This document shows positions 33,372-45,431 of a DNA stretch of 64,000 nucleotides, piece after piece. Origin of the DNA: Theocolax elegans. Its lineage: Eukaryota > Arthropoda > Insecta > Hymenoptera > Cerocephalidae. The position numbers were made by a program, and so were the translations under genes. Each line of letters opens with the position of its first letter. Positions within the stretch are counted from its first letter, which is position 1. The DNA lies in the NCBI GenBank assembly GCA_026168455.1, contig CM047431.1:6463943-6527942 (forward strand), written 5' to 3'. Below the pieces are notes generated by a model that had not been told where the DNA came from, searched no databases, and worked only from the letters and a program-made list of their open reading frames with translations.

Positions 33372-33404
33372 TCAATATAGCCAACAAGTGTAAAAATGAC
33401 TACA

Positions 33405-33850
33405 TTAAGGATGTTCTATGGTGTCTTGCCATGCGGGAAAGAGAGAGTCTCCCCTCTCTCCGCGCACACCATTGCTATGACCGCGCAGCTCACCGCACGG
33501 ACCACGAACTTGACTTTTTGTTAATGTTTTCATTAATTTCTTTAACTTTTGCGCGGTGACATGGGTTCAAATTTCGCATACCGCTTTATTTATATTCACT
33601 TGTGATGTTTCTAGTTTTTTATTAAATTTTGTACACTTTTCATCAATCGCACTCTAAAGTCAATCACATTTTTTCCGAGTCTCCATATAAGCCTATGTAT
33701 AAGAAGTCAACTTCTATGTCGCATGTCTTCAAAATTTACGCGGAAAAAAATATTGAAAAAATTCATAGATATTTCTGACACTCTTACAAATAATATACTT
33801 CAATTTCATTAAATTCTGTTAACTTTGACGTAACCATAGAACATCTTTAA
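33405..33850. mobile_element. TTAA-flanked inverted-repeat MITE, ends GGATGTTCTATGGT
   Basis: TTAA at 33405-33408 and 33847-33850 flank inverted ends ggatgttctatggt and accatagaacatc. The interior has a GC-rich patch (33430-33510) and no open frame. The target-site type suggests piggyBac-related mobilisation. Confidence 0.7.
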
Positions 33851-34384
33851 GTGTCTACTGCTTTCGCACGGAGTAATATAAAAATCTGACATAATGTGTG
33901 ATATGGTAATCGCAAACCGGGAATATTTATTAAAATAATAATTATTATTATTGTCTAATCTTTGGGCCGCATTGCCCTATGCAGCTTGCTCAATTTATTT
34001 ATACATCGAGAGACGCTCCGTGGATAGCCTAGCCAAACCTTTGGTCCTCGACGATCTCCTGAGCAACGGAGGTCGGACGTCGGCTGTTGATAAGGCGGTC
34101 CTATGTCCAATGCACTCGCGCACAATCTTGACCTTGTTCAGTGTATTGTGACAATAGAAACTCAAGAATCAATGCTGAGGTGAGAATATTCTGCAACCCG
34201 CGTCTTCATTCTCGCACAACCCCGTCTCTACACCCGTTTCTACACTTACACTAAGTCACTCGTGATAAATTTAGCAATCGCACCCATAACGATTCTCCGC
34301 CTCGATAGGCGGATCGGGACATACTACTCAGAGTGATCAGTTGGCAATTTTTTTCTTTTCTCTTTTATGTACGTTGATGTTTAT
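33851..34384. other. No gene recognised
   Basis: Includes a GC-richer stretch (33955-34150) with a 66-codon frame of no recognised family. The remainder is unique sequence. Confidence 0.5.
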
Positions 34385-37300
34385 TAACCCATTAACGCCG
34401 AAAAAGCCAAAAATCTTAATTTTATTTTACGTTTATTTTTAAAGTGCTTAAACATCAAGAATATGTCTAAAAATGTCTTACTTTATGTTTCTGGGGTCGC
34501 TCTACAAAATTCTTAAGTCAAAATGATGGTTAGTTTTCAAGAAAAAAAGGCGACTTTTTTTAAAAAAAAAGCACTGAAAAAATTTGTCGAGAAAAGTTTT
34601 AAAATAAAATTGTCTATCAAAATGACATGTTTTTATTCAGTAAAAATGAGCACAAATTTGCACAAACATTTCGAACTTTCGAAATATGCCATTTAAAATT
34701 AAAACTTCCAAAATAGATGTCTCACGATGTCGGCGAAGTAGAAATTTTTCGCAAAAAATTTCTGGGAACAAGTCTTATAATTAGCCAAGAAATACTCTTA
34801 AATTTTTTCAGATTTTTTGAGACAATTTTTCACTTTTTGAAAAATCCGGAATATCCAATTTTTCAAAATGTCTCTGAAAATTCTGAAAAGTTTCCTTATT
34901 CACTGTGAGTAACGAGAATAAAAAAAGTTTGAAAGACTTTGCAGTAGCTATTGCAAAGCATTATTTACAGAAACGGGTAAAGGACACTAATGTTGAGCAT
35001 CAATCCAAACGTGTGCAAAAGCAAAAGGAATGTTCATCATGTTTTGTAAGAATGTGATGTCCCATAAGACATCCATATATAATGATACATATATTTAAAT
35101 ATAATAATAATTATCATATTTAAAACATCTATATATTCGAGTATTAACAACGCTTTCGCAATTAATATTACGAAAACGTTGTCAGTAACCGAAATCACGA
35201 TATTGGTGAAACAGCGTTATTGCACAATTCCAATGTAACATTTAACCTTTAGAGGACGGGATGGATATACATGTGTTAGTTTTGATATGTGAGACATCAC
35301 AAAAACTCGATTTCTATAAAAAAGTGAGAGAAAACAGTAAACCCAAATCCCCGTCCTCTAAAGGTTAAAAGTGATCCAATGTTTTTACATTAATTTTATT
35401 GAAAAAAATAGCTTTTTTGAACCAGAAAATTCCCGTCCTCTACCAAAAAGTGTTATAAGAAAAGTTTATTTAAATACACACAACGACGGCACTCTTCAGA
35501 TTCGACTTTTGCATCGGGCCGACCTCGGGCCTAGAGAACCCGATAGTGACACGAGCGTGCAAACCTTGCAGAAGTGTTCGTGTGCAGAAATGCAATTCTC
35601 AAATGAAAATTAGGCGTGTGTATTTGGGCGTAGAAACACCAAAACACAAGTGGCTTTAAATCTTGTGGAATAATAAAATGTATCCACAGAAACACCAGCA
35701 ACAATCTCCGTCGAGGACCCCCGACGATAGTGGATTAATAATCAACAGGGACCCGCTGTAGGAATCACCAGCGTGACCTGGATTCTGGAACTTTTGGACG
35801 AGGCCCCCGCCCAAAAAGGACGCCGCTGTTATCAAACCCAGCGACCTTCAGTTTGGAAAAATAGTAAGGGCTTAATTTAGAAAGAAACAAACCTTTTCGC
35901 CACGACAGAGTCGTGTAAACATTAATTACCTTATAAATTTTAAGTTAAAGTGTAGAATAAAATAATAAAATTGTATAAAATATGAAACTTTAAAATAAAA
36001 TAATAAAGAAAGAAAATAAAGAAAAATAAATATATTTATGTCAAATTTATTTTAACCTATAACATAAAAAGTAACGACCAAATATAAAGCTAAGAGTAAC
36101 GTAAGGTAGGTAATAAGTTAACACAAAGGCTCAGGAGCCGTATACGGATTTTCTGTAAAAACAAGAATATATTGTTTTGCAAACATATCTGCTGGCACCG
36201 ATTTTAAGAGTCGGATCATAACAAGAACGTATACATTTTGCGAAGTACGTCAATTTATTTATGCAAAACATGCTTTCCTAATAAACATTAGATATTTATA
36301 AAAGTTTGAAAAACAAATTTTTAAATTAAAAAAAATAAAAAAGGAAACGAAAAAAAATAAAAATAAAACAACAGAATAAAAAAAAATAAAACAGTCCTGT
36401 TTGTCTACCTCCACGAGATGACTGTTGGTTAACGTCACAAAGACGACTGAACAACAAACAAATACAATACAAAACAAGACTATAAGATCACTATTTATTT
36501 ATTCATTTTTTTCTGACGAACTATAAATTTTGATGAAAAATTTCTAACAACAAAAAACTCTTTAAATCAGTCAAGGAACACTATCAAATTTTTTCAGAAT
36601 TTTCAAAGACATTTTTGAAAAATTGGTTGAAAAAGTGTTACATTGGAATTGTGCAATAACGCTGTTTCAGCAATATCGTGATTTCGGTTACTGACATCGT
36701 TTTCGTGATATTAATTGCGAAAGCGTTGTTAATACTCGAGTATATAGATATTTTAAATATGGAAAGATATTATTATATTTAAAACATCTATATATTCGAG
36801 TATTAACAACGCTTTCGCAATTAATATTACGAAAACGTTGTCAGTAACCGAAATCACGATATTGGTGAAACAGCGTTATTGCACAATTCCAATGTAACAT
36901 TTAACCTTTAGAGGACGGGATGGATATACATGTGTTAGTTTTGATATGTGAGACATCACAAAAACTCGATTTCTATAAAAAAGTGAGAGAAAACAGTAAA
37001 CCCAAATCCCCGTCCTCTAAAGGTTAAAAGTGATCCAATGTTTTTACATTAATTTTATTGAAAAAATAGCTTTTTTGAACCAGAAAATTCCCGTCCTCTA
37101 CCAAAAAGTGTTATAAGAAAAGTTTATTTAAATACACACAACGACGGCACTCTTCAGATTCGACTTTTGCATCGGGCCGACCTCGGGCCTAGAGAACCCG
37201 ATAGTGACACGAGCGTGCAAACCTTGCAGAAGTGTTCGTGTGCAGAAATGCAATTCTCAAATGAAAATTAGGCGTGTGTATTTGGGCGTAGAAACACCAA

Positions 37301-39183
37301 AACACAAGTGGCTTTAAATCTTGTGGAATAATAAAATGTATCCACAGAAACACCAGCAACAATCTCCGTCGAGGACCCCCGACGATAGTGGATTAATAAT
37401 CAACAGGGACCCGCTGTAGGAATCACCAGCGTGACCTGGATTCTGGAACTTTTGGACGAGGCCCCCGCCCAAAAAGGACGCCGCTGTTATCAAACCCAGC
37501 GACCTTCAGTTTGGAAAAATAGTAAGGGCTTAATTTAGAAAGAAACAAACCTTTTCGCCACGACAGAGTCGTGTAAACATTAATTACCTTATAAATTTTA
37601 AGTTAAAGTGTAGAATAAAATAATAAAATTGTATAAAATATGAAACTTTAAAATAAAATAATAAAGAAAGAAAATAAAGAAAAATAAATATATTTATGTC
37701 AAATTTATTTTAACCTATAACATAAAAAGTAACGACCAAATATAAAGCTAAGAGTAACGTAAGGTAGGTAATAAGTTAACACAAAGGCTCAGGAGCCGTA
37801 TACGGATTTTCTGTAAAAACAAGAATATATTGTTTTGCAAACATATCTGCTGGCACCGATTTTAAGAGTCGGATCATAACAAGAACGTATACATTTTGCG
37901 AAGTACGTCAATTTATTTATGCAAAACATGCTTTCCTAATAAACATTAGATATTTATAAAAGTTTGAAAAACAAATTTTTAAATTAAAAAAAATAAAAAA
38001 GGAAACGAAAAAAAATAAAAATAAAACAACAGAATAAAAAAAAATAAAACAGTCCTGTTTGTCTACCTCCACGAGATGACTGTTGGTTAACGTCACAAAG
38101 ACGACTGAACAACAAACAAATACAATACAAAACAAGACTATAAGATCACTATTTATTTATTCATTTTTTTTCTGACGAACTATAAATTTTGATGAAAAAT
38201 TTCTAACAACAAAAAACTCTTTAAATCAGTCAAGGAACACTATCAAATTTTTTCAGAATTTTCAAAGACATTTTTGAAAAATTGGTTGAAAAAGTGTTAC
38301 ATTGGAATTGTGCAATAACGCTGTTTCAGCAATATCGTGATTTCGGTTACTGACATCGTTTTCGTGATATTAATTGCGAAAGCGTTGTTAATACTCGAGT
38401 ATATAGATATTTTAAATATGGAAAGATATTATTATATTTAAATATATGTAACATTATATATGGATGTCTTATGGGACATCACGTTCTTACAGAACATGAT
38501 GAACATTCCTTTTGCTGTTGCACACGTTTGGATTGATGCTCAACATTAGTGTCTTTTACCCGTTTCTGTAAATAATGCTTTGCAATAGCTACTGCAAAGT
38601 CTTTCAAACTATTTTTATTCCCGGTGCTCACAGTAAATAAGGAAACTTTTTCAGAATTTCAGAGACATTTTGAAAAATTGGATTTTCCGGATTTTTTAAA
38701 AAGTCGAAAATAGTCTTAAAAAAATCTGAAAAAATTTAAGAGTATTTCTTCGCTAATTAAAGACTTTTTGTTCCTAGAAATTTTTAGCAAAAATCTTTAG
38801 TTTTCGAGAAAAACGCTTCTAAGGTTAAAAAAAAAATTTCTACTTCGCTACTATCTTGAGACGTCTATTTTGGAATTTTTACTTTCTATAGGTCATATTT
38901 TGTAAGTTCACAATGTTTGTGAAAATTTGTGCTCATTTTTGCTGATTAAAAACATGCTATTTTAATAGAAAATTTAATTTTTTAATTTTTCTCGACAAAT
39001 TTTTCAATGCTTTTTTTGAAATAAAGTTGCCATCTAATCATCATTTTGACTTTATAGTTTTATAGAGCGACCCCAGAAACATAAAGTAAGTCATTTTTAG
39101 ACATTTTTTTGATGCTTAAGTATTTAAAAAATAAACGCAAAGTAAAGTTAAGATTTTCGGCTTTTTCGACGTTAATGGGTTAA
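34385..39183. mobile_element. TTAA-flanked inverted-repeat element, 4.8 kb, ends CCCATTAACG
   Basis: TTAA (34385-34388) followed by CCCATTAACGCCGAAAAAGCC mirrors GGCTTTTTCGACGTTAATGGG followed by TTAA (39180-39183). CCC/GGG ends next to TTAA are the signature of piggyBac-type elements. The arms extend for about 700 bp (34389-35090 and 38440-39179) with moderate divergence. The centre is a tandem duplication (35123-38438). No transposase frame is present, so it is non-autonomous. Confidence 0.8.
35123..38438. repeat. Tandem duplication, 1658-bp unit
   Basis: 35123-36780 and 36781-38438 are almost identical, differing by homopolymer length (for example near 35402/37060 and 36508/38164). Each unit is bounded by inverted sequence: ctatatattcgagtattaac at the start and gttaatactcgagtatatag at the end. 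Each holds a CCTTTAGAGG MITE (35243-35366; 36901-37026), a GC-rich block (35480-35870) and an A-rich block. The 72-codon minus-strand frames at 36259-36477 and 37917-38135 are identical because of the duplication. Confidence 0.92.
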
Positions 39184-39762
39184 GCGAGAAGAACAAAGAA
39201 AACAAATTCCATCTGCAACCTTGATACTCATGAGGCGATCGCCTAACGTTCCCGAAAAAGCGATGAAAGAGGGGAAACACGTACTCTCGTGCTCTTATCT
39301 TTACGTATAGTCGCACGCGAAATTGTACACTCGCAATAAAATAAACAAGTGTCGTCGATTGGATTCAAAATTCCAAAGGCCGAACAATTTCCGTGACTTA
39401 TGTTAAATATGTTATTAGATATTTTTATTATTGTTAAATTAATTTCTTACAATATTAAACCCACCGGATTGAATAGCAGCTATTTTTTAATTTTAAGTTT
39501 TCATTATTGGGCTTTTGAATGACTCATTATATTAATATTTCCTAACAATCTCCATAATTTTATCAACTAGTTGGTATGTTTAAATGTATGTTTTAAATTA
39601 ACAATGAGCAGAAGAGTTAGGTAAGTGATAAGTTAACCTACCGTATACTTCTATGGAGATTAAATAGCCATAGTATTAACCTAAAATTCTGTTAGTTTTA
39701 GTATTTAATAGTTTTAGTAGTAATATTAATATTAATCCCTCAAAATTGAATAGCATCTCTTT
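39184..39762. other. No gene recognised
   Basis: AT-rich unique sequence without a credible open frame. Confidence 0.5.
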
Positions 39763-40684
39763 TGTAACAGGGTGGATGCTATCTATAATAGGGTTTTATT
39801 TGTCCTATGCATATCCTCAATGCACAGAATTATCACGTTATTATGATCAGCTGCGTTATCAGGTAGTTGATCATTTCACCACGATCACTTGTTGATCCGG
39901 CCGTAGCGATCCTGCAGCTCCGCACGATGTTGTCCAACCTGAATACAATGTGTGTACTTACCTTGGTACACACTTTCTCTGTGTGAGAAATACTCTTCGT
40001 CAATACCCGTGCTCGGCTAGTCAGACGTATGTTGTACGAAGTGTAATGCATGTGTGTAATACCTGACGTAATGAATCACTATATGGCGAATAAATAATTA
40101 TCAGAGCGAGAAGCACTCTTACGGGTAAAAAATAGACACGGCGAGAGTTCCTTGCGCGCCTGCTCAGGAAAGAACAAGTTATCCTCTGATGATACATCTT
40201 GACCCTTCTCTTCTTCTCTCTTTATCTCTTTATCTTTGGTTGACCCTAATTGACGGTTTGGTCGCTTCAGGTTCACCTATCTATTCCTCACCACGGATGG
40301 AATGATGCTGGTGAGTCCTAGTCACTCGGTATTATTTCTTTTTTTGCGGTCTGTTTACCATTACACCCCCCTTCCAGACGCAAGGTATATTCCTATATAT
40401 CACGCTTTAAGCTTTTGTAGACGTGTTGGGATGTGCATGGAGATCTGGTTCGGAAGTAAGATCATTTTCCGTCTTTTTCTATTAAATATATTCCTAAACC
40501 CTCATATTTTCAGCTTTCCGTTCATAGTTTAGGTAGTCATAGGATTGTTCCCCTGGTGGACCGGTCCTGACTCGGGGTTGTAGGAGCTATCAGCTATTTC
40601 TAACTTAGCTTAGGTTGTTGCGAAATTTTGCGGTTCGCCTTGTTTTCGTACGCTCAGCGTTTTGACTATCGCAGGAGTCTGTCT
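39763..40684 (+). repeat. LTR-like block, TGTAACAGGGT type (copy 1)
   Basis: Begins TGTAACAGGGTGGATGC. It matches the block at 59722 in many places, including cctcaatg-acag, a gtgtacttacc site and acccgtgctcggcta. AATAAA near 40086 could be the polyadenylation signal. GTTGGTGACC at 40689 may be a primer-binding-type site just beyond the end, which would make the LTR about 920 bp. No 3' partner is seen in the window. The 72-codon minus frame at 39833-40051 aligns with one at 59829-60044 only because the blocks are homologous. Confidence 0.5.
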
Positions 40685-40920
40685 TCGCACGTTGGTGACC
40701 CTCGCTACGATTCCTTATCTCAAAATGTCTTGGGCGAAGTGTGCTACTCGACTCACTATATCCGTTTCAAACCGATCTGCTCGCTCGGACCCCGTAACTA
40801 GGCATACCAATCGTGTGCCGAGTCCCGCGACAGAGAACTAACGCGAGTGGCTTTCCTTATCGTTACTCGTCACAGCTGAATGATTATATTTATATTGTAG
40901 CATATGTTTTTTCAATTCCG
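40685..40920 (+). other. Possible leader of the LTR element, truncated
   Basis: Follows the LTR-like block: GTTGGTGACC, then a short ATG frame at 40724 that stops after about 40 codons. It is interrupted at 40926 by an inverted-repeat element. No gag or pol follows. Confidence 0.35.
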
Positions 40921-40925
40921 TCATT

Positions 40926-41598
40926 ACTCTCTCCTACAAGGAGAGGCCACACCCCCTCGAAAACAGATTCTTACCAAACTCTGGGATATAATTTCAACTA
41001 TAAAAATATGAAGAAAGGCGAAGATTTAGTGTCCAATGGCCTTTTTTACGATAAATATAAGCAAGTAATGAAAAATCTTGCCAAAAAATCCTTAACTTTG
41101 ATTGATTATAACTCTAAAACAATTAAAGATGTACATTCAAACCAAAATTTGAAAGAAAGATGATGTCGAGTAGATATGTTTTGAAGAAAATGAAGAATAA
41201 ATATCTTGATTTGGTCAAAAATTATGGAAGAAATAAAAATTAAATAAACTTTTATTGAAAATTTAGCATTACAATTTGATGAATTCTTCAGACCAAAATT
41301 TCGTCTAATTTTTATTTCTTTCATAACTTTTGACCAAATTAAGATATTTAAACTTTTGTTTTTTCAATATGTATCTACTTGATGTCAGCTTTTTTTTAGT
41401 TCAGTTTGATTATACATCTTCAATTGTTTCTGAGTCACAAGCAATCAAAATTAAGAGTTTTTTTGGCGAGATTTTTCATTATTTGCTTATATATATCGTA
41501 AAAAAGGACATTGGACACTAAATAGAAATTATATCCCAGAGATTGGTAAGGGTTCGTTTTCCAGAGGGTGTGGCCTCTCCTTGAGATAGAATTATGTC
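40926..41598. mobile_element. Foldback element, about 670 bp, ends CTCCTACAAGGAGAGGCC
   Basis: The left arm (about 40926-41240) and right arm (about 41310-41598) are diverged inverted copies sharing aggagaggccacaccccc, accaaactctgggatataat and gatgtacattcaaa-like blocks. The reading frames inside it at 40813-41163 and 41435-41620 reflect the arms, not genes. Confidence 0.75.
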
Positions 41599-42234
41599 CT
41601 GTCGTGAACGGAGTGTCCAATTTACTATAAGTATGAAAAAGGTGAGTCGTGCACTACGAAGAAGTTATGAGATGAATGAGTAGATGTTTGAGTGTGATAG
41701 GTAGGGTAGAACTCGACTAAAGTCAAATTAATTGCACTTATATTCGATATCATCATAGCGGTCGGTTAATCCTCAGCTTTCATATTAATATTAAAGTCGG
41801 TCGTTATAATTATAATTGATCACAAAGGAGAATGAATTTAGTAGCAGATTCAGACAAATTGGATGGATAAGCCGCCATGGATTTTCTATAAAAAACGCAC
41901 ATGAGTAAAGTATACGTTGACCCAATAATCCGAAGGATGATGTACTTCGGTGTGTTGGAAATACGGGGTCAGATTGTGCAAGAGATTTAACCTTATAAAT
42001 ATTGCGAATCTATAGGGCAACGCCTTCACCCTCCTTACTTACTCGATCTAATCTAGATAGTGTATATCCAGAGAGGCATAATATGCCAGAGGAATCGAGC
42101 TTGTTAAGGAAAGTTTCGGATAGCGCTACGACATCGTAGGGCAATGGAGAAATGAGTGAGTCAGTGGAGGAGAAATGTACTTTCAAGTGATTGATATTGC
42201 TATGAAAAAATGAGGAAGAATAGGAATAATTAAC
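41599..42234. other. No gene recognised
   Basis: Mixed composition; no open frame of interest and no repeat shared with the rest of the window. Confidence 0.5.
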
Positions 42235-42725
42235 TTAAACCTTGCCAATCCGTATGGCATTCGCTTAAACTAGTACAGTCCCATTCCCGGGACTGTAAAA
42301 GCCGTATAAGGGCGCGACTCCTTCTGGAGAGGTATTTGATGGTACGCTGAATTCACGTCTAGTACTGATATTTCTTCAGCTTACGCAGAATGTCCTGTAT
42401 GAACGGGACGGGATAGGCGTCCGATTTCGTTAGAGCATTGACTTTTCTAAAATCAATGCTAAACCGATGCGATCCGTTCTCTTTACGTACCATCACCACG
42501 GGGCTTGACCAACCGCTGTCCGAGCTCTACAAACTCTAAATCTAGCATTTTTCGGACTTGGCGGTGCATCTCCTCCTGGATCTTTTCCGACACTGGGTTA
42601 TACTTTTGCTTTATCGGGCGAGCTGATCCCACGTCGATCGAGTGCTCGATGAGTTGGGTTCGTCCGATTTTAGGAGAAGTATTAGACAGTACATTGTTCA
42701 CCAGTTTTCGCAGTAGCGCTTTGTT
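42235..42725 (-). pseudogene. Gypsy RT fragment
   Basis: On the minus strand, 42725-42483 corresponds to pol residues near 180-245 (DVGSARPIKQKYNPVSEKI, then QVRKML). 42480-42235 corresponds to the KVNALTK and TAFTVPG-type blocks, with frame changes in between. Both ends are truncated. It belongs to the same broad family as the element at 1-8587 but is clearly older. Confidence 0.85.
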
Positions 42726-43659
42726 TTAAATTGTTTTACATAGCTTGTTGCTTAAAAGAAAATAATTTAATTTAAATCTTGTAACTAAACAAACACTAAG
42801 TATAAGTAAAGAAAACTGTTAATTGCGAAGAAAAAAAATTAAAGCTTACTTGTTTACACAAAACACAAAAAAATGTTAATGCATCTTAAAAGAAAAATAC
42901 AAGAAAATTTTTAGTAGACTAAGCCTAAAAAAAAATATTTTAATTAGCACACAGCAAATAGAAAGAATTGTAAATTATTAATTATGGTATTGGAATGCAA
43001 TAGGAGGGTATATGGCTATTGTAACAAAAAAAAATTACTTTGCAATTGAATATGAGGGCATGGGAAGGGAAAAGAAACAAATGCAAAGAGTGCAAAAATT
43101 GTGCAAAGGTAAGGGTAAAAATGGCTATTGAGTGCAACTTTTTAATTATAAGCAACAAGAAAAATGTTAATCTCACTGGCAATGCCAATGAGAAGATTAA
43201 TCAAGCAATATATAAAATACAAATGCAAATTATATACAGCAAAGAAGTAATAAGCTATATATGTTTTATAAGCTTTTAAAGTGTCCTCCGTGCAAACCCA
43301 AAACTGAAAAAAGCAACGTATACATCGGAATCAAATATGATCTGGTAGCGACTGTGGTGCGGTTGAAAAATTATTAGGGACGTTTAAATTGCCGTTACTG
43401 TACAAGCAGTTTATCGACATCCGACCGTGGACACCGCGGCTAAAATCCGTTATGATAGGAAATTCGCCTGCTCTTCTAAAGGGGCGTAAGGTGCGTAATA
43501 TCTTCGAGGTGGGAGATAATTACTTTTTTCTCAGACCGCTTTGGCAGCGGTTCGTAGATGCAATGAGATGAGTTATGAGAGATCCTTAGTTTTAAATTTA
43601 AATGTTTATATATGCAAGGTGAGTTGATGGACTATTAAAGCGCGTGTCTTCGGAGGCTG
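42726..43659. other. No gene recognised
   Basis: Mostly AT-rich. A GC-richer patch at 43330-43600 contains a 60-codon frame (43389-43571) with no recognised domain; it could be an untranslated piece of an adjacent retroelement. Confidence 0.5.
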
Positions 43660-44270
43660 ACCTTATTGATATCCCCCATCTTTCCCCTCATACCGAATGA
43701 GACGAGTCTGGTCAATTCAAAGTCACTAAATCATCCAAGACTTGATATTGTCTGCGAAGTTTTGCTAGAAATAGAATCAGCTTCACTAGAATCAGCTCGT
43801 AGTTGGTTCAGCTTAATGTCAGTCTCATCAATACGACAGTTGATAGAGTTGTACCAATACATCATCTGCATTTCCAGCGAGGAGACCGTACCTACGAACG
43901 ACTCCAACGAGCGTTTTCACGGCTGGAACATTAGCTACGATCGTATCAAGTTTGTCCACATTCTCCAACCTGGCAGCAATGCTCGGGAGTAAGTCGTTAG
44001 GTATAAATGATGACTGCGAAGAATGAGATGCAGTCGAACTAACTGAGGAGGTACGTAGGCGTACTTCGATTTGTCTCCGCTATACACGCGGCACAAACTT
44101 TCATTTCTACATCTGCTTCATTGCGCACAATACTCAGCTTGGCAGATGAGCTGTAATAATTATTACCACATTTCTCACAGTTTATGGAATTAGAAGTAGA
44201 TGTAAATGCCTTTAAGCACGACTGGCAGGTTTGGCTCATATTGAATAAGAGTAAATAACAATGTATGTAG
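43660..44270 (-). pseudogene. Non-LTR retrotransposon ORF1 fragment with Cys-rich (PHD-like) finger
   Basis: The minus-strand frame ending at 44039 contains a start MSQTCQSCLKAF, then CEKCGNNYY and CAAC: four CX2C-like pairs spaced as in the PHD-type finger of some non-LTR ORF1 proteins. Downstream (44030-43660) a second frame continues with a helical Leu-rich segment (PSIAARLENVDKLDTIVANV). Frame breaks make it non-functional. A chromosomal zinc-finger gene is an alternative, but the neighbouring ORF2 piece favours a retroelement. Confidence 0.55.
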
Positions 44271-44461
44271 ATTATCACACAGCAGAAAACCGACTTAAGT
44301 ACGCATAAACCTTGTTTAAACCAGTGCACTCGACTAAGAAACGACAAATTCTATCCGACAGTATATAATATTAACACTGAGAGTACGTTATGTATAAAAC
44401 AAGATTCAACTCAACAAAAACAATGAAATATCACAACATACAGTATTAAAAGCCCATATTT
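44271..44461. other. Junction between non-LTR fragments
   Basis: No recognisable coding sequence. Confidence 0.4.
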
Positions 44462-44790
44462 TAAAGGTTTTTCCATTTCTTCGACGAGTCACACGCATTG
44501 CCAAGCCAGTAAGGTAATTTGATTGAGTCCAGGGCATTAGAAACATGACTGCGAAGAGATTTAAATATTTGATAATCAGCGAACAGGCCCGTCCTTTTGA
44601 ATTTGTTATACGCAGCATTCCTTTCCCCAATGATAAGCCTAATCTGACGTGTAACCCAGGGTTTGAATGAGGGTTTAATTGTAAGGAGACTTCTACGTGC
44701 CAGGGTATTAAAAGTAGTTATAATTGAATTATTGAGTTGTGAGATAACAATATTCTTATAATGGGAAGGGTCAATGGAGAAAATTGATGA
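44462..44790 (-). pseudogene. Non-LTR retrotransposon ORF2 fragment (endonuclease-RT linker)
   Basis: One minus-strand frame reads KPSFKPWVTRQIRLIIGERN, then AYNKFKRTG, then FKSLRSHVSNAL and a final WKNL before a stop. The pattern PW....I..li..RN.aY.kfK.T....y..fk.LR..v is the well-known region between endonuclease and RT of Jockey/CR1-type elements. On this strand it lies upstream of the ORF1 piece at 43660-44270, the reverse of the normal order, so the locus is rearranged. Confidence 0.7.
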
Positions 44791-44949
44791 TTAATGATAA
44801 TAGTCAGTCGAAGGGTGAGTAGAATTAAATAAAGAGGTATGACTAGAAAAGGAAAATAGGAATGAAATAGATTTTGCTGGTCGTGCTTTAAAAGATTACA
44901 CAGACCCACAAAAAAAATTGAAAGTCCCAAAAATTTGACCATGGTAGCC

Positions 44950-45275
44950 ATATACTTTTGGAGTTGCTGATTACGAATTCGGGGTTAGTTTAACCCCAGC
45001 AGATCTTGGTGAAGGTCATTTCAAGGTGAAATGTACAAAATTAGCGGTAACCAAGGTTTAACCAGTAAATACGTATGTTTTTGAGGTCGCTGAATTCGAA
45101 TCCGATGTCCATTTGACCCCATCACCACAGGGTCAAGATTATCTCAAGGTGAAATATACAAAATTAGCGATCACCAAGGTTTAACCAGTGAATACATATG
45201 TTTTTGAGGTCGCTGAATTCGAATCCGAGGTCAATTTAACCACATCACCTCAGGGTCAAGGTCATGTCCTGAGCG
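44950..45275 (+). repeat. Tandem repeat, 122-bp unit, about 2.6 copies
   Basis: caaggtgaaatatacaaaat recurs at 45022 and 45144, and tttttgaggtcgctgaattc at about 45078 and 45200. Units contain agggtcaagg-type blocks. The related sequence accttgaccctgaggtcat at 61643 and 63860 shows the family is dispersed. Confidence 0.85.
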
Positions 45276-45346
45276 CTAAACTCTAAGCCTCTAAACCCTA
45301 TACACTTAAACCCGTAAACCCTAAACCCTTAAATCCTAAACCCTTA
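45276..45346 (+). repeat. Degenerate (CCCTAAA)n telomere-like tract
   Basis: About 70 bp of imperfect ctaaaccct, taaacccgtaaaccctaaac and cccttaaatcctaaaccc units. This is the 7-mer of plant-type telomeres rather than the TTAGG usual for insects. It abuts the 122-bp tandem repeat. Confidence 0.7.
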
Positions 45347-45431
45347 GTGAGCTACATTCAAATTTGTTAGAAGTATATGCAATTCAATAAAGTACCCATA
45401 AAAATTTTAAGCCCATTTCTCTTTTTTCAAG

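Noticed and set aside
36259..36477. Duplicated 72-residue Phe/Val-rich frame (also 37917-38135)
   Set aside because: Identity is explained by the 1658-bp duplication; the residues come from A-rich DNA read on the opposite strand.
39833..40051. Possible conserved small protein shared with 59829-60044
   Set aside because: The two frames align because both lie in homologous LTR-like blocks; stops and starts differ.
45377..45431. N-terminal part of the frame beginning MQFNKVPIK
   Set aside because: It precedes a good splice acceptor and looks like intron sequence; only the part after 45432 resembles protein.
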